NCBI GenBank assembly: GCA_002708925.1
Contig: PAPN01000007.1
Coordinates: forward strand, 12,080 to 76,079
Length of the DNA: 64,000 nt
Origin: Paracoccaceae bacterium
GTDB taxonomy: Bacteria > Pseudomonadota > Alphaproteobacteria > Rhodobacterales > Rhodobacteraceae
Reading direction: 5' to 3'
A program made the position numbers and the translations under genes. Positions 7,785 to 15,905 of the stretch are shown here, piece by piece. Numbering within the stretch: the first letter of the stretch is position 1; each line of letters starts with the position of its first letter. The notes beneath the pieces were generated by a model, which had not been told where the DNA came from, searched no databases, and saw only the letters and a program-made list of their open reading frames with translations.

Positions 7785-8354
7785 ATGTCAACGGCACCCC
7801 AACTTCCATGGATCATCCGCACTTATTTATGGGCCATACGCGTTTTAGCTGGCCTGTGCATGACGTCGATCGTGGGTATCATGATCGCACAGGTCTTTGC
7901 CCGTTATGTCCTTGGGGACTCACTTATCTGGGCTGAAGAGCTGTGCCGTTACCTGTTGATCTGGCAGACATTCTTAGTGCTTGGCATGGCCTACACGCGA
8001 GGCGAATTCGTGGCGCTGGATTTCGTGCCTGCGCAGCTGCCCCCGCGCGGAAAATGGCTGTTAAGCGCCGTTATGGCCGTGCCGATCCTGCTTTTTCTGG
8101 GGCTAATGGCGTGGCATGGCTATGACTTTGCTTCGAACTTTGATCGTCAGACCATCCCGGCGCTGGATTTCATCTGGGAAACCTTAACTGGTGCTCCTTT
8201 GGGCCTGTCTATACGCTGGGTCTATGTGTCGGTCACTGTTGGCCTGTCGCTGATGGCGCTGCATGTGCTGGCTGATCTGATCACCCGGTTTCGCCCTGAA
8301 TTCCTAAAAAACACAGATTACGACGGCCCTCCGCCGTCCGAAGGGGCACAGTGA
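7785..8354 (+). CDS. TRAP transporter small permease (DctQ family)
   Basis: 189 residues with four predicted membrane helices (for example LAGLCMTSIVGIMIAQVFARYVLG and WLLSAVMAVPILLFLGLMAW) and the DctQ signature around WAEELCRYLLIWQTFLVLGMAY. It forms the small membrane subunit that pairs with DctM. The TGA at 8352-8354 overlaps the ATG of the next gene by one base, indicating translational coupling. Length and topology are normal for the family; substrate cannot be read from it. Confidence 0.92.
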   Translation: MSTAPQLPWIIRTYLWAIRVLAGLCMTSIVGIMIAQVFARYVLGDSLIWAEELCRYLLIWQTFLVLGMAYTRGEFVALDFVPAQLPPRGKWLLSAVMAVPILLFLGLMAWHGYDFASNFDRQTIPALDFIWETLTGAPLGLSIRWVYVSVTVGLSLMALHVLADLITRFRPEFLKNTDYDGPPPSEGAQ

Positions 8355-9625
8355 TGGGCAGTTTCTTTTTTGTATTCGCCGGGCTGCTGGCTAGTGGCAT
8401 TCCGATCGCGCTGGCGCTAGGGATTGGCGGCACGATTTATCTGTACCTATCGGGCAACGGCATGATGGCCCTGATGCTGCCGCAGCGGATGATCGCGGGC
8501 ATTGATCAGTTCGTGCTGTTGACCATTCCGCTTTTCCTTCTGGCCGGTTCGTTGATGAATGTGGGCGGTGTGACTGATCGGATCGTCAACTTCGCCCGCG
8601 CGATGGTCGGGCATCGACGCGGTGGGATGTCGTCTGTGTCGATCCTGTCTTCTGGCTTTTTCGCGGGGATTTCCGGCAGTGCCACGGCCGAGGCCTCGGC
8701 GCTAGGAACAATCCTGATCCCGACCATGTCAAAACAAGGGATGCCGTCTGCCTACGCTGCGGCATTGATCGCAGTCAGTTCGGTCATGGGGCCGATCATC
8801 CCGCCCTCAATAACTATGATCATTTACGGCGTGCTGTCCGGCGCTTCGATCGGCCAGTTGTTTTTAGCCGGGGTGGTGCCAGGCATTGGCATTGCCCTAG
8901 GTTTGCTGACATACGCCAGTTGGCGCGCCCGGCGCGATGGTTTTCCGGTGACCGATAAGATGGCGCTGGCCGAACGGCTGGCCGCCACCCGCCGCACCCT
9001 GCCCGCATTGATCCTGCCTCTGATCATTCTGGTGGGTATCAAGGCAGGCATCTTCACCCCGACCGAGGCGGCAGCTGTTGCCGTTGCCTATGCCTTGTTC
9101 ATCGGGTTTATCTACCGCGATCTGACTGTGGAGCGAGTCTGGAATGCGCTGATCGCCACGGCGCTGGTTTCAGCCTCGATCCTGTTTATCACCTCAATGG
9201 CCAGCATCGTGTCCTTTGTGTTTACACTGGAACAAGTCCCGACCCTGATCGCCAATGCCATGCTTCAGATCACCGATAATCCTTGGATAATCCTTCTGTT
9301 TCTGAACTTGTTCCTGCTGGTGCTGGGGATGTTCCTTGAGCCGATTTCGATTCTGATCCTAACCATGCCGATCCTGCTGAAAATGCAGGCCATCATCGGC
9401 ATGGACTCTGTGCAATTCGGCACCGTGGTGGTGTTGAACGTGGTGATCGGCATGGCAACACCTCCGGTGGGCATTTTGTTGTTTATCGCCTCGGCGATTT
9501 CAGGCGAGCCAGTAACGCGAGTCATCCGCGAGGCCCTGCCGCTGGTCGGTATCTGTCTTGGCATTCTGGCCCTGATCGCGCTGTTCCCCCAACTGACCCT
9601 GTTCATTCCACGCGCCCTGTTCTGA
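8354..9625 (+). CDS. TRAP transporter large permease (DctM family)
   Basis: 423 residues, highly hydrophobic, about 12 membrane helices. Family hallmarks are LTIPLFLLAGSLMNVGGV near residue 60, SGSATAEASALGTILIPTM near 110, and MGPIIPPSITMIIYG near 140. It is the ion-coupled transport channel of the tripartite system, working with the DctQ subunit and the periplasmic DctP. The start ATG overlaps the dctQ stop (TGATG). The gene is complete. Confidence 0.94.
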   Translation: MGSFFFVFAGLLASGIPIALALGIGGTIYLYLSGNGMMALMLPQRMIAGIDQFVLLTIPLFLLAGSLMNVGGVTDRIVNFARAMVGHRRGGMSSVSILSSGFFAGISGSATAEASALGTILIPTMSKQGMPSAYAAALIAVSSVMGPIIPPSITMIIYGVLSGASIGQLFLAGVVPGIGIALGLLTYASWRARRDGFPVTDKMALAERLAATRRTLPALILPLIILVGIKAGIFTPTEAAAVAVAYALFIGFIYRDLTVERVWNALIATALVSASILFITSMASIVSFVFTLEQVPTLIANAMLQITDNPWIILLFLNLFLLVLGMFLEPISILILTMPILLKMQAIIGMDSVQFGTVVVLNVVIGMATPPVGILLFIASAISGEPVTRVIREALPLVGICLGILALIALFPQLTLFIPRALF

Positions 9626-9632
9626 GGACCAA

Positions 9633-9794
9633 ATGGCCAAACGTAAGATCATCATCTCCTGTGCCGTGACGGTTGGGATTCGCTCCTCGTCGAGTGCGCG
9701 GCATCAGCTTATCACAGTCGAGGGAACCGCCACCGCTGTGCATGAGACCCGTGAGATGCTGAGCCTAAGTGGCGCTGACAAGGTGGAATTTTAA
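9633..9794 (+). pseudogene. BKACE (3-keto-5-aminohexanoate cleavage family) remnant, in-frame internal deletion
   Basis: An open 53-codon frame starts at ATG 9633, 7 bp after dctM, and ends 3 bp before the next gene. The first residues KIIISCAVT match the invariant N-terminus of beta-keto acid cleavage enzymes. The last 25 (TVEGTATAVHETREMLSLSGADKVEF region) match the C-terminal segment ATPDEAREMLGLKGADQV of the same family. About 240 central residues, including the metal-binding barrel, are missing, so the original enzyme has been reduced to its two ends without losing the frame. Catalysis is impossible. The loss suggests the present pathway dispenses with, or has replaced, this step. Confidence 0.65.
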
Positions 9795-9797
9795 GCC

Positions 9798-10526
9798 ATG
9801 TCAGACGCGCGTAATACGTTGATCGTGGTCGCCCATCCCGAACCGGGCTCGTTCAATCATGCGCTGGCGCATAATATGGCGAATGCGCTGCACGTGGCGG
9901 GGCACGAGGTGGTCATCTCGGACTTGGCGGCCGAGAGATTCCGCGCGGACATTGGGCGCCATGATATAGACAGCGTTGCCGATCCAGGTCGTTTTCATGT
10001 GCAGGCCGAACAGGCCCATGCCGCGCGGCACATGGCTTTCGCCGCTGATATCGCGCGCGAACAGGCCCGCGTAGCGCGGGCGGACAATGTGATCTTGCAG
10101 TTTCCGCTGTGGTGGGGTGGTGCGCCCGCCCTGATGAAGGGCTGGATCGACCGCGTGCTGAGCTATGGATTTGCCTATGTTGATGGGCGTCGCTTTGACA
10201 CCGGGTTGTTCAAAGGCCGCCACGCCATGATCAGTGTCACCACCGGCGGCACGCGGGAACGGTTCTCTGACACGGGTGTCTATGGCCCCATCGGCCCGCT
10301 GCTAATGCCGATTCGCAAGCTGGCGCTGGAATACATGGGGTTTGAGGTGGCTGAGCCGGTGGTCAGCTATGGCGTCCCGCGCACCGATGCTGCCGCCCGC
10401 GCCGAATACCTTGCGGCTGCGGCCCAAGCAGCGCTCGACCTTGCAGCACGGCCCATTCAACGCACGGATGATTGGCGCACCGCGCTAGACACCGTGCCCG
10501 AAGGCGCGTGGGCGCGCAAAGGATAA
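9798..10526 (+). CDS. NAD(P)H dehydrogenase (quinone)-like flavodoxin-fold oxidoreductase
   Basis: 242 residues. IVVAHPEPGSFNHALA near the N-terminus is the flavin phosphate-binding loop, and FPLWWGGAPALMKGWIDRVL near residue 100 is the signature of the NQO/MdaB/KefF family, followed by SVTTGGTRERF. Proteins of this fold reduce quinones with NAD(P)H using FAD or FMN, often protecting against reactive quinones made during aromatic degradation. It starts 3 bp after the BKACE remnant and ends 39 bp before the chosen start of the DUF6282 gene, so it belongs to the same transcript. The substrate is unknown. Confidence 0.85.
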   Translation: MSDARNTLIVVAHPEPGSFNHALAHNMANALHVAGHEVVISDLAAERFRADIGRHDIDSVADPGRFHVQAEQAHAARHMAFAADIAREQARVARADNVILQFPLWWGGAPALMKGWIDRVLSYGFAYVDGRRFDTGLFKGRHAMISVTTGGTRERFSDTGVYGPIGPLLMPIRKLALEYMGFEVAEPVVSYGVPRTDAAARAEYLAAAAQAALDLAARPIQRTDDWRTALDTVPEGAWARKG

Positions 10527-10565
10527 GCCATGACAGACACGAACACCAATAAGCAGGAGGCTCCC

Positions 10566-11486
10566 ATGAATGACATCGAAAGCATCAAAGTCCAAGAGGC
10601 CGCGCGCATTGCGGACATCCTAAAAGGTGCAGTGGATCCGCATGTGCATTCAGGCCCTTCAATCGCGCCTCGCGCTGTCGATCATCTGGAGTTGGCGCAG
10701 GTGTATTCGGACAACGGGTTTGCCGCGATGGTGACCAAGGATCATGACTATTCCGGCGTGATCTGTGCGCGGATGGTACAAGATCACTACCCTGATCTGG
10801 CCACCAAGGTTTACTCGGGCATTGTGCTCAACAACGTGGTGGGGGGGATTAACCCCTACGCGGTCGAACACACTGCGGCGATGGACGGGCGGATTGTCTG
10901 GCTGCCGACGCTGGCCGCCGAAAACCATCTGGAATGGGAGCGCTCTTCCGGGTGGGAACATCCGGCTTCGACTCAGAAAATACGCCCGGCGTCGGCTGTG
11001 CCTTTGTGTGACGATGACAAACTACGACCCGAGGTGCTGGATTTGCTGGACGTCATGGCCGCCACCGGCATGGCGCTGGCCAGTGGTCATATCCATGTGT
11101 CTGAAACCAAGATCGTCTTTGCCGAGGCCAAGAAACGCGGGGTGGAGCAGCTGATCTTTACCCATCCCGAAGATATCGTCGGCGCCTCGATGGAGGACAC
11201 CAAGGAAATCGCCGACATGGGGGCCTATGTTGAACATTCGCTGGCGTTTTTTGCCGAAGGCTCCAAGTTCAAAAATCGTACGGATGAGGAACTGCGCGAT
11301 TTCATTGATCTGGTCGGAGCGGAACGCACCATCCTGTGCTCTGATCTGGGGCAGGTGGGTACGATCACACCGCTCGAAGGTTTCCAGAACGGCATCGCCG
11401 CCTGCATCGGGCTGGGGTACTCGGATGCGCAAATCCGTCAGATGGTCGCCAGCAACGCTGCCGATGCCATCGGCCTGAATGGATAA
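10566..11486 (+). CDS. DUF6282 family, probable metal-dependent hydrolase
   Basis: 306 residues. The N-terminal DPHVHSGPS carries the HxH motif of amidohydrolase-like metal enzymes; further histidines and acids appear in SGHIHVSE, FTHPEDIVG and CSDLGQVGT, at the usual places for a TIM-barrel metal site. ATG 10566 is chosen because AGGAGG lies 5 bases before it; ATG 10530 is an in-frame alternative just after the previous stop. Members of this family are mostly uncharacterised and occur in catabolic clusters. Between a quinone reductase and an aldolase, ring or lactone hydrolysis is a reasonable guess, but only that. Confidence 0.75.
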   Translation: MNDIESIKVQEAARIADILKGAVDPHVHSGPSIAPRAVDHLELAQVYSDNGFAAMVTKDHDYSGVICARMVQDHYPDLATKVYSGIVLNNVVGGINPYAVEHTAAMDGRIVWLPTLAAENHLEWERSSGWEHPASTQKIRPASAVPLCDDDKLRPEVLDLLDVMAATGMALASGHIHVSETKIVFAEAKKRGVEQLIFTHPEDIVGASMEDTKEIADMGAYVEHSLAFFAEGSKFKNRTDEELRDFIDLVGAERTILCSDLGQVGTITPLEGFQNGIAACIGLGYSDAQIRQMVASNAADAIGLNG

Positions 11487-11496
11487 GGGAACCCGA

Positions 11497-12258
11497 ATGC
11501 AAGACCTCAGATCCCGAATCAAAGCCAAAGAGCTGTTGATTGGCACTTTCATCAAGACGCCTGCGCCCCAGAATGTTGAAATCCTTGCCCATGCCGGGTT
11601 GGATTTTGCTGTGGTTGACCAAGAGCACGCCCCAATTGGCATCGCCCAGATGGATATGATGGCGCTGGCGTCCAAAGCGTCTGGCCTGCCTTTACTGTCG
11701 CGACGTTGGGGCGCAACGCGGGACTGGATTGCCCCGCTCTTTGATCTGGGGCTGACCGGGGTCATGGTGCCCCACGTTCTGGACAAACCCGACGCCGAGT
11801 CGGTCTGCGATGCAGTGCGATTTGCCCGAGGTAAGCGTGGCCTTTCTCCATCTCCGCGTGCGGGAAATTACGGCGGAATTGCGATACCCGAGTATCAAGC
11901 GCTGTGTGATGGGCGCAGCGTGGTAATGGTGCAGATCGAAGATGCTTGTGCCCTGGACAATCTGGACGACATTGCCGCGATAGCAGACGTGGACATGCTG
12001 TTCATTGGCCCTGCCGATCTGGCCCAATCCATGCAGGTGGGGTATCCGTCTGACGAACTGGACGCGGCGATTGAACGTATTATAGCTGCGAGTCAGCGGG
12101 CAGATACTCCCATTGGCCTCTTTGTAGGCAACCCAAACCAAATTGCGGCATGGCACGCTAAGGGCGTTACACTTTTCGTATGCGGCTCTGATCAATCCCT
12201 GCTGGGAAACGCGGCCCAGGGCGTTGTGTCTCGTGGAAAGTGCAATGAAAGCGAATAA
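11497..12258 (+). CDS. HpcH/HpaI-family aldolase
   Basis: 253 residues of the class II pyruvate aldolase/citrate lyase beta fold. GTFIKTPAPQNVEILAHAGLDFAVVDQEHAP contains the N-terminal substrate loop; VMVQIEDACAL and LFIGPADLAQSM carry the acidic metal ligands. HpaI enzymes split 4-hydroxy-2-oxo acids into pyruvate (or oxaloacetate) and an aldehyde at the end of aromatic meta-cleavage routes. The usual catalytic arginine region is present as LLSRRWGATRDW, altered from the common form. ATG 11497 with AAGGGA before it is preferred over ATG 11479, which overlaps the previous stop. It is the last gene of the cluster. Confidence 0.85.
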   Translation: MQDLRSRIKAKELLIGTFIKTPAPQNVEILAHAGLDFAVVDQEHAPIGIAQMDMMALASKASGLPLLSRRWGATRDWIAPLFDLGLTGVMVPHVLDKPDAESVCDAVRFARGKRGLSPSPRAGNYGGIAIPEYQALCDGRSVVMVQIEDACALDNLDDIAAIADVDMLFIGPADLAQSMQVGYPSDELDAAIERIIAASQRADTPIGLFVGNPNQIAAWHAKGVTLFVCGSDQSLLGNAAQGVVSRGKCNESE

Positions 12259-12371
12259 ACGGATGAGGAGACTGATTTCTATAGTCCAATTGCGCGGGTT
12301 GGCGTTTCAATCAATACCGTTTCCAGGCCGCTAATTGAAGCCGGTGACACCTGCGCCGCATACTGGCGTGT

Positions 12372-12415
12372 ATACATACCTTTCTTTTGCGCGAGGTGTG
12401 TCAAAAGGTATGTAT
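12372..12415. repeat. 12-bp perfect inverted repeat
   Basis: ATACATACCTTT (12372-12383) and AAAGGTATGTAT (12404-12415) are exact reverse complements separated by 20 bases. It lies about 110 bp after the aldolase stop. It may be the terminator of the catabolic operon or a recombinase core site at the island boundary; no T-run follows the right arm. Confidence 0.65.
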
Positions 12416-12507
12416 TGATAAAAATCAGTGACTTACGCGTAAAAGTCGATTTTTTGTTACTTTCGGTCGCCAAAAAGAGGTGCGAAAAGCATAATTGAAA
12501 TCAATGT

Positions 12508-12845
12508 GTTATATATGTTTTCGGCAAAATTACAGAGTTGCAGGGATTTTGAACATGTCTGGAATTTGTTTTTAGGCTGGCAAACCCCGCGCCCGCCCCA
12601 GCCCACGGCATGCACCTTCCCGACCGATGTATGCGGGATCACACCCAAAGCCGCCCATTTAGTTTCATGGCTAAGGCTGAGGTTGAAACGAGCGGAACCT
12701 AACCGCCTGCCCCTGCGGGGGAAATGATTCTACTGCACCACAATCCCAGCGCTTTGTAACGCCCCAAGCCGCGCGAAATCTGAAACAGTGGTAGCCACGC
12801 AAAACACGGCTACACGTCGAAATCGTCTAAGTCTTCGTGTGAAAT
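12508..12845 (+). repeat. Diverged left copy of the tRNA-adjacent ~300-bp sequence
   Basis: Short matches occur in the same order as in 27428-27728: TTATATAT, TTACAGA-GTT-CAG, GGCAAAC-CC, TTCATGG, TGCCCCTGCGGGG, a TTC-ACTGC block, GCGAAATC, GTGGTAGCCA, and AAATC-(G/C)-TCTAAGT-like blocks. Identity is patchy, so it is an old duplication or a remnant of a related element. Unlike the right copy, it is not followed by tRNA sequence. Confidence 0.55.
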
Positions 12846-12984
12846 GACACGAGATCGTTCCTTTTTCGATATCTTATCTGCTTGATTTATAAAAACTATT
12901 AGAAAGTTCGCCGACTACAGTTTTTCCTTTTTCGACAAAGATTTTTTCCACTGCAAGAAAACCATCAAATATCTAGGTCCCGGG

Positions 12985-13356
12985 TTAATTCTCACTTTGT
13001 GATACACATACTTCATCAAGCATTTTCAGAACCTCTACCAATTCTCGCCTGACAATCCGCACGCGCTCCATCGCCAAAGCTTCATTGCGTCCGGCTAGCT
13101 GCAAAACCACATCCAGCACTGCATCCGAATGCTTCATCAGGCCAATCAGATGCTCACCGCTTGGGCCGTATGAACCCGCTATCCAGTTCTTTGCGGTTCT
13201 TTCGCTTACTCCTGTCCACTTTATCGTTGCTTTCGCCGCTCGGCCCGCGCCACCCAGCTCATAAGTCAGCGCAGACCTAACTGCCTCTCGATATTCTACA
13301 GCCGACACCAGATCCTGGCTGCCTCCATGAAAGATGTTGCCCTTTTTATGAAACAT
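12985..13356 (-). CDS. Small helix-turn-helix protein, divergent from serine recombinase
   Basis: 123 residues. The segment WTGVSERTAKNWIAG at about residues 47-61 is a plausible helix-turn-helix; the rest is helical, with a C-terminal amphipathic stretch (ERVRIVRRELVEVLKMLDEV). It begins at ATG 13356 after AGGGAGACGG and is divergent from the serine recombinase across an 87-bp gap that holds a near-concentric dyad. This layout suggests a repressor of the recombinase operon and of itself, but no characterised homologue is recognised. The function is therefore inferred from position only. Confidence 0.65.
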   Translation of the reverse strand: MFHKKGNIFHGGSQDLVSAVEYREAVRSALTYELGGAGRAAKATIKWTGVSERTAKNWIAGSYGPSGEHLIGLMKHSDAVLDVVLQLAGRNEALAMERVRIVRRELVEVLKMLDEVCVSQSEN

Positions 13357-13376
13357 GTTTCCGTCTCCCTTCCGAT

Positions 13377-13423
13377 AAGTTCGTGAAAGGAATCGCAGAA
13401 CAGCTGCGCAAAATTACGAACTT
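13377..13423. promoter_or_regulatory. Nested dyad in the HTH/recombinase divergent gap
   Basis: Outer arms AAGTTCGT (13377-13384) and ACGAACTT (13416-13423) enclose inner arms CGCAG (13394-13398) and CTGCG (13404-13408); the two dyads share a centre within 1 bp (about 13400). The 47-bp span fits either a double operator for the HTH protein or a serine-recombinase attachment site, which are usually 40-50 bp imperfect dyads beside the integrase gene. Confidence 0.6.
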
Positions 13424-13443
13424 GAATATGGAGGGGCACGTCA

Positions 13444-15000
13444 TTGAGTTGGCCAATTAACAAGTCGGACGGAGGACAACGCCGGAACGCAGCGCAATAC
13501 GTCCGTATGTCGACCGAGCACCAGCGGTACTCGACCGAAAACCAGGCCGACGCCATCCAGCGATATGCGATCGAGCGCGGCTACAAGATCATCCAAACCT
13601 ATTCTGATGCTGGCAAAAGCGGGTTGAGCATTCAAGGCCGAGCCGGTCTTTCGCAACTCATCTACGACATCGAAGCAGGTGAGACCGATTTCAAAACGGT
13701 CCTCGTCTATGATGTCAGTCGCTGGGGCCGTTTTCAGGATGCGGATGAAAGCGCCTATTATGAGTATATCTGCAAGCGCGCAGGCATTTCTGTCGAGTAT
13801 TGCGCCGAGCAATTCGAAAATGACGGAAGCCCCGTTTCCACCATTGTGAAAGGCGTCAAGCGCGCGATGGCTGGCGAATACAGTCGCGAGCTGTCGCAAA
13901 AGGTCTTTGCAGGACAGCGCCGGCTGATTGAGTTGGGCTATCGACAAGGCGGCGCACCTGGGTTCGGGCTGCGACGCATGTTGATCGATGAAGCGGGTCG
14001 TACCAAAGGCATCCTGTCGCGAGGAGAGCACAAGAGTATTCAAACCGACCGGGTTACGCTTGTTCCGGGTCCGGCTGATGAAATCGCTATAGTAAACCAG
14101 ATCTTCTTGAGGTTTGTGGAGGATGGTTGGTCAGAAGCCGAAATCGCGTCAGACCTGAACCGACGCGGCATCCGAACCGATCTGGATCGGGACTGGTCAC
14201 CAGCGGTTGTACGTCAAATGCTGACCAACGAAAAATACATCGGGAACAATCTCTGGAATCGCCACTCTTTCAAACTCAAGAAACGCCATGTCCAGAACGA
14301 TCCGGAAAACTGGGTCCGTGCTGTTGGTGCCTTTGAAGCAATTGTTGACACCAACCTGTTCAACGCTGCCGGAGCAATCATTGCAGCTCGTTCACATGTC
14401 TTGTCCGACGACGAAATGCTGGATCGGCTGAAGGAGGTACTGGAAGAAAACGGCTACCTCTCAGGCTTTGTCATCAATGAAGCACCAAAGCTTCCATCAA
14501 GCGGGGCCTACCAGAACAGATTTGGTAGCCTGTTGCGTGCTTACAGCCTCGTTGGCTTCAAACCTGACAGAGATTACCGTTACATTGAGATCAACAGACG
14601 ATTGCGCAGCCTGCATTCCGACATCGTCCGGGACATCATCGCCGGGGTCGAAGCCGTTGGTGGAAATGTCGCCCAAAGCCACAATGCAGACACTCTCATC
14701 ATCAATGACGAGTTCACCGTTTCCATTGTCATCGCCCGCTGTCTGCAAACAGGCGCGGGCGCGTATCGTTGGAACATTCGCCTGGGCACCGGCCAGCTTC
14801 CGGACCTGTCCATCGTCGTCAGGATGGGACAGGCCAATACCGCGCCCCTCGACTACTACTTGCTGCCTACCTTTGACATGACCAAATCACAGTTACGCTT
14901 GGCGGAAAACAACGGCTTGTCCCTTGATGCATTCCGCGCAGGCAGTCTGGCGCATTTCTTCGACATGGCTGCACGGGCGCCGATACTGGAGGTCGCGTGA
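13444..15000 (+). CDS. Large serine recombinase
   Basis: 518 residues. The N-terminal resolvase domain starts AAQYVRMSTEHQRYSTENQ with the catalytic serine of the YVRMS motif at about residue 23; the arginine-bearing VYDVSRWGRFQD is near residue 97. A recombinase domain follows (GFGLRRM, EAEIASDLNRRGI, VRQMLTNEKYIGN). The C-terminal ~180 residues (from about 330) lack the zinc ribbon and coiled coil of phage integrases and look family-specific. The start is TTG 13444, 10 bases after GGAGGG; no better start lies upstream. It is coupled to two ParB-like genes. It probably mobilises the element or inverts DNA; target sites are not identified. Confidence 0.9.
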   Translation: MSWPINKSDGGQRRNAAQYVRMSTEHQRYSTENQADAIQRYAIERGYKIIQTYSDAGKSGLSIQGRAGLSQLIYDIEAGETDFKTVLVYDVSRWGRFQDADESAYYEYICKRAGISVEYCAEQFENDGSPVSTIVKGVKRAMAGEYSRELSQKVFAGQRRLIELGYRQGGAPGFGLRRMLIDEAGRTKGILSRGEHKSIQTDRVTLVPGPADEIAIVNQIFLRFVEDGWSEAEIASDLNRRGIRTDLDRDWSPAVVRQMLTNEKYIGNNLWNRHSFKLKKRHVQNDPENWVRAVGAFEAIVDTNLFNAAGAIIAARSHVLSDDEMLDRLKEVLEENGYLSGFVINEAPKLPSSGAYQNRFGSLLRAYSLVGFKPDRDYRYIEINRRLRSLHSDIVRDIIAGVEAVGGNVAQSHNADTLIINDEFTVSIVIARCLQTGAGAYRWNIRLGTGQLPDLSIVVRMGQANTAPLDYYLLPTFDMTKSQLRLAENNGLSLDAFRAGSLAHFFDMAARAPILEVA

Positions 15001-15905
15001 TGAACCACGCCCCAGTCGAGCACACTGTTCTTGTTCCCGTCGATGCAATCACTGTAGTCAACCCAAGGCTCAGGAACAAAAAGGTGTTCGATGAGATCAC
15101 TGCGAACATTGCAGAGCTTGGGTTGAAAAGACCCATTACGGTTGCGGCGCGTGAGACTGAAAACGGAGACAAGCCGGTATACGAATTGGTCTGCGGCCAG
15201 GGCCGACTGGAGGCATTCAAGGTTCTTGGCCAATCTGAAATCCCGGCAATCGTCATCAATGCCAGCAGCGAAGACTGCCTTGTCATGAGCCTGGTAGAAA
15301 ATCTGGCGCGCAGGCAGCACCATTCGCTGGATTTGCTCAGAGATATTGGGCGGCTCAAGGAATGCGGATATTCCGCAGCTGAAATCGCCGCCAAGACCCA
15401 GCTGTCCAAGAAGTATGTCCACGGCGTTATTAAGCTTCTGGAAAGTCATGAACATCGCCTCCTGCGTGCAGTGGAGAGCGGTAAGATTCCGGTCAGTGTT
15501 GCCGTTGACATTGCGGACGCCGATGATGTCGGCGTGCAACGTGTTCTCCGGCAGGCTTATGAGAAAAAGCTCCTACGCGGCGGAAGACTCCTTGCAGCCA
15601 AGCGTCTTGTTGAAGCGCGCCAGAAACACGGCAAGGGCCGCGCGAACACTGTCGAACGGCCACGCAAGAGTCTATCTGTCGAGACTCTGCTCAAGACCTA
15701 TGAAAACGATGTCGAGAAAAAGAAGGTGTTGCTGAGAAAGGCAGGCGCAACGCGGAGCGAACTGCTTTTTCTGACACAAGCGCTCAAGGTGCTGATGGCT
15801 GACGAAAACTTCGTCACATTGCTTCGCGCCGAAGGGGTGGCCAGTCTGCCAAAACAAATTGCAGAGCGCCTAATGCAGCCCAAGGAGACATCCAAATGTC
15901 AGTGA
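15000..15905 (+). CDS. ParB N-terminal domain protein (ParB/RepB/Spo0J family)
   Basis: 301 residues. The ParB N-domain covers about residues 8-110: ELGLKRPITV, a degenerate CTP-binding box CGQGRLEAFKVLG in place of GERRWRA, and VENLARRQHHSLDL corresponding to the ENxxR box. A helix-turn-helix region follows (YSAAEIAAKTQLSKKYVHGVIKLL), and the C-terminal part is helical and basic. The ATG overlaps the recombinase stop by one base with GGAGGT before it, so translation is coupled. Chromosomal ParB binds parS and partitions DNA with ParA; here no ParA is present, so a role as accessory factor for the recombinase is more likely (inference). Confidence 0.85.
   Translation: MNHAPVEHTVLVPVDAITVVNPRLRNKKVFDEITANIAELGLKRPITVAARETENGDKPVYELVCGQGRLEAFKVLGQSEIPAIVINASSEDCLVMSLVENLARRQHHSLDLLRDIGRLKECGYSAAEIAAKTQLSKKYVHGVIKLLESHEHRLLRAVESGKIPVSVAVDIADADDVGVQRVLRQAYEKKLLRGGRLLAAKRLVEARQKHGKGRANTVERPRKSLSVETLLKTYENDVEKKKVLLRKAGATRSELLFLTQALKVLMADENFVTLLRAEGVASLPKQIAERLMQPKETSKCQ

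Larger units (their letters stand above)
12259..12984. other. 726-bp non-coding boundary region between catabolic cluster and mobile island
   Basis: No credible gene is seen. The composition becomes more AT-rich than on the left. It contains a 12-bp inverted repeat (12372-12415) and a diverged copy of the sequence next to tRNA-Lys (12508-12845). It looks like the left edge or scar of an integrated element. Confidence 0.6.

Noticed and set aside
12259-13000. Duplicate of the tRNA-Lys 3' end marking a left attachment site
   Set aside because: I looked for the tRNA T-arm and acceptor sequence here and did not find it, so no attachment duplication can be claimed.
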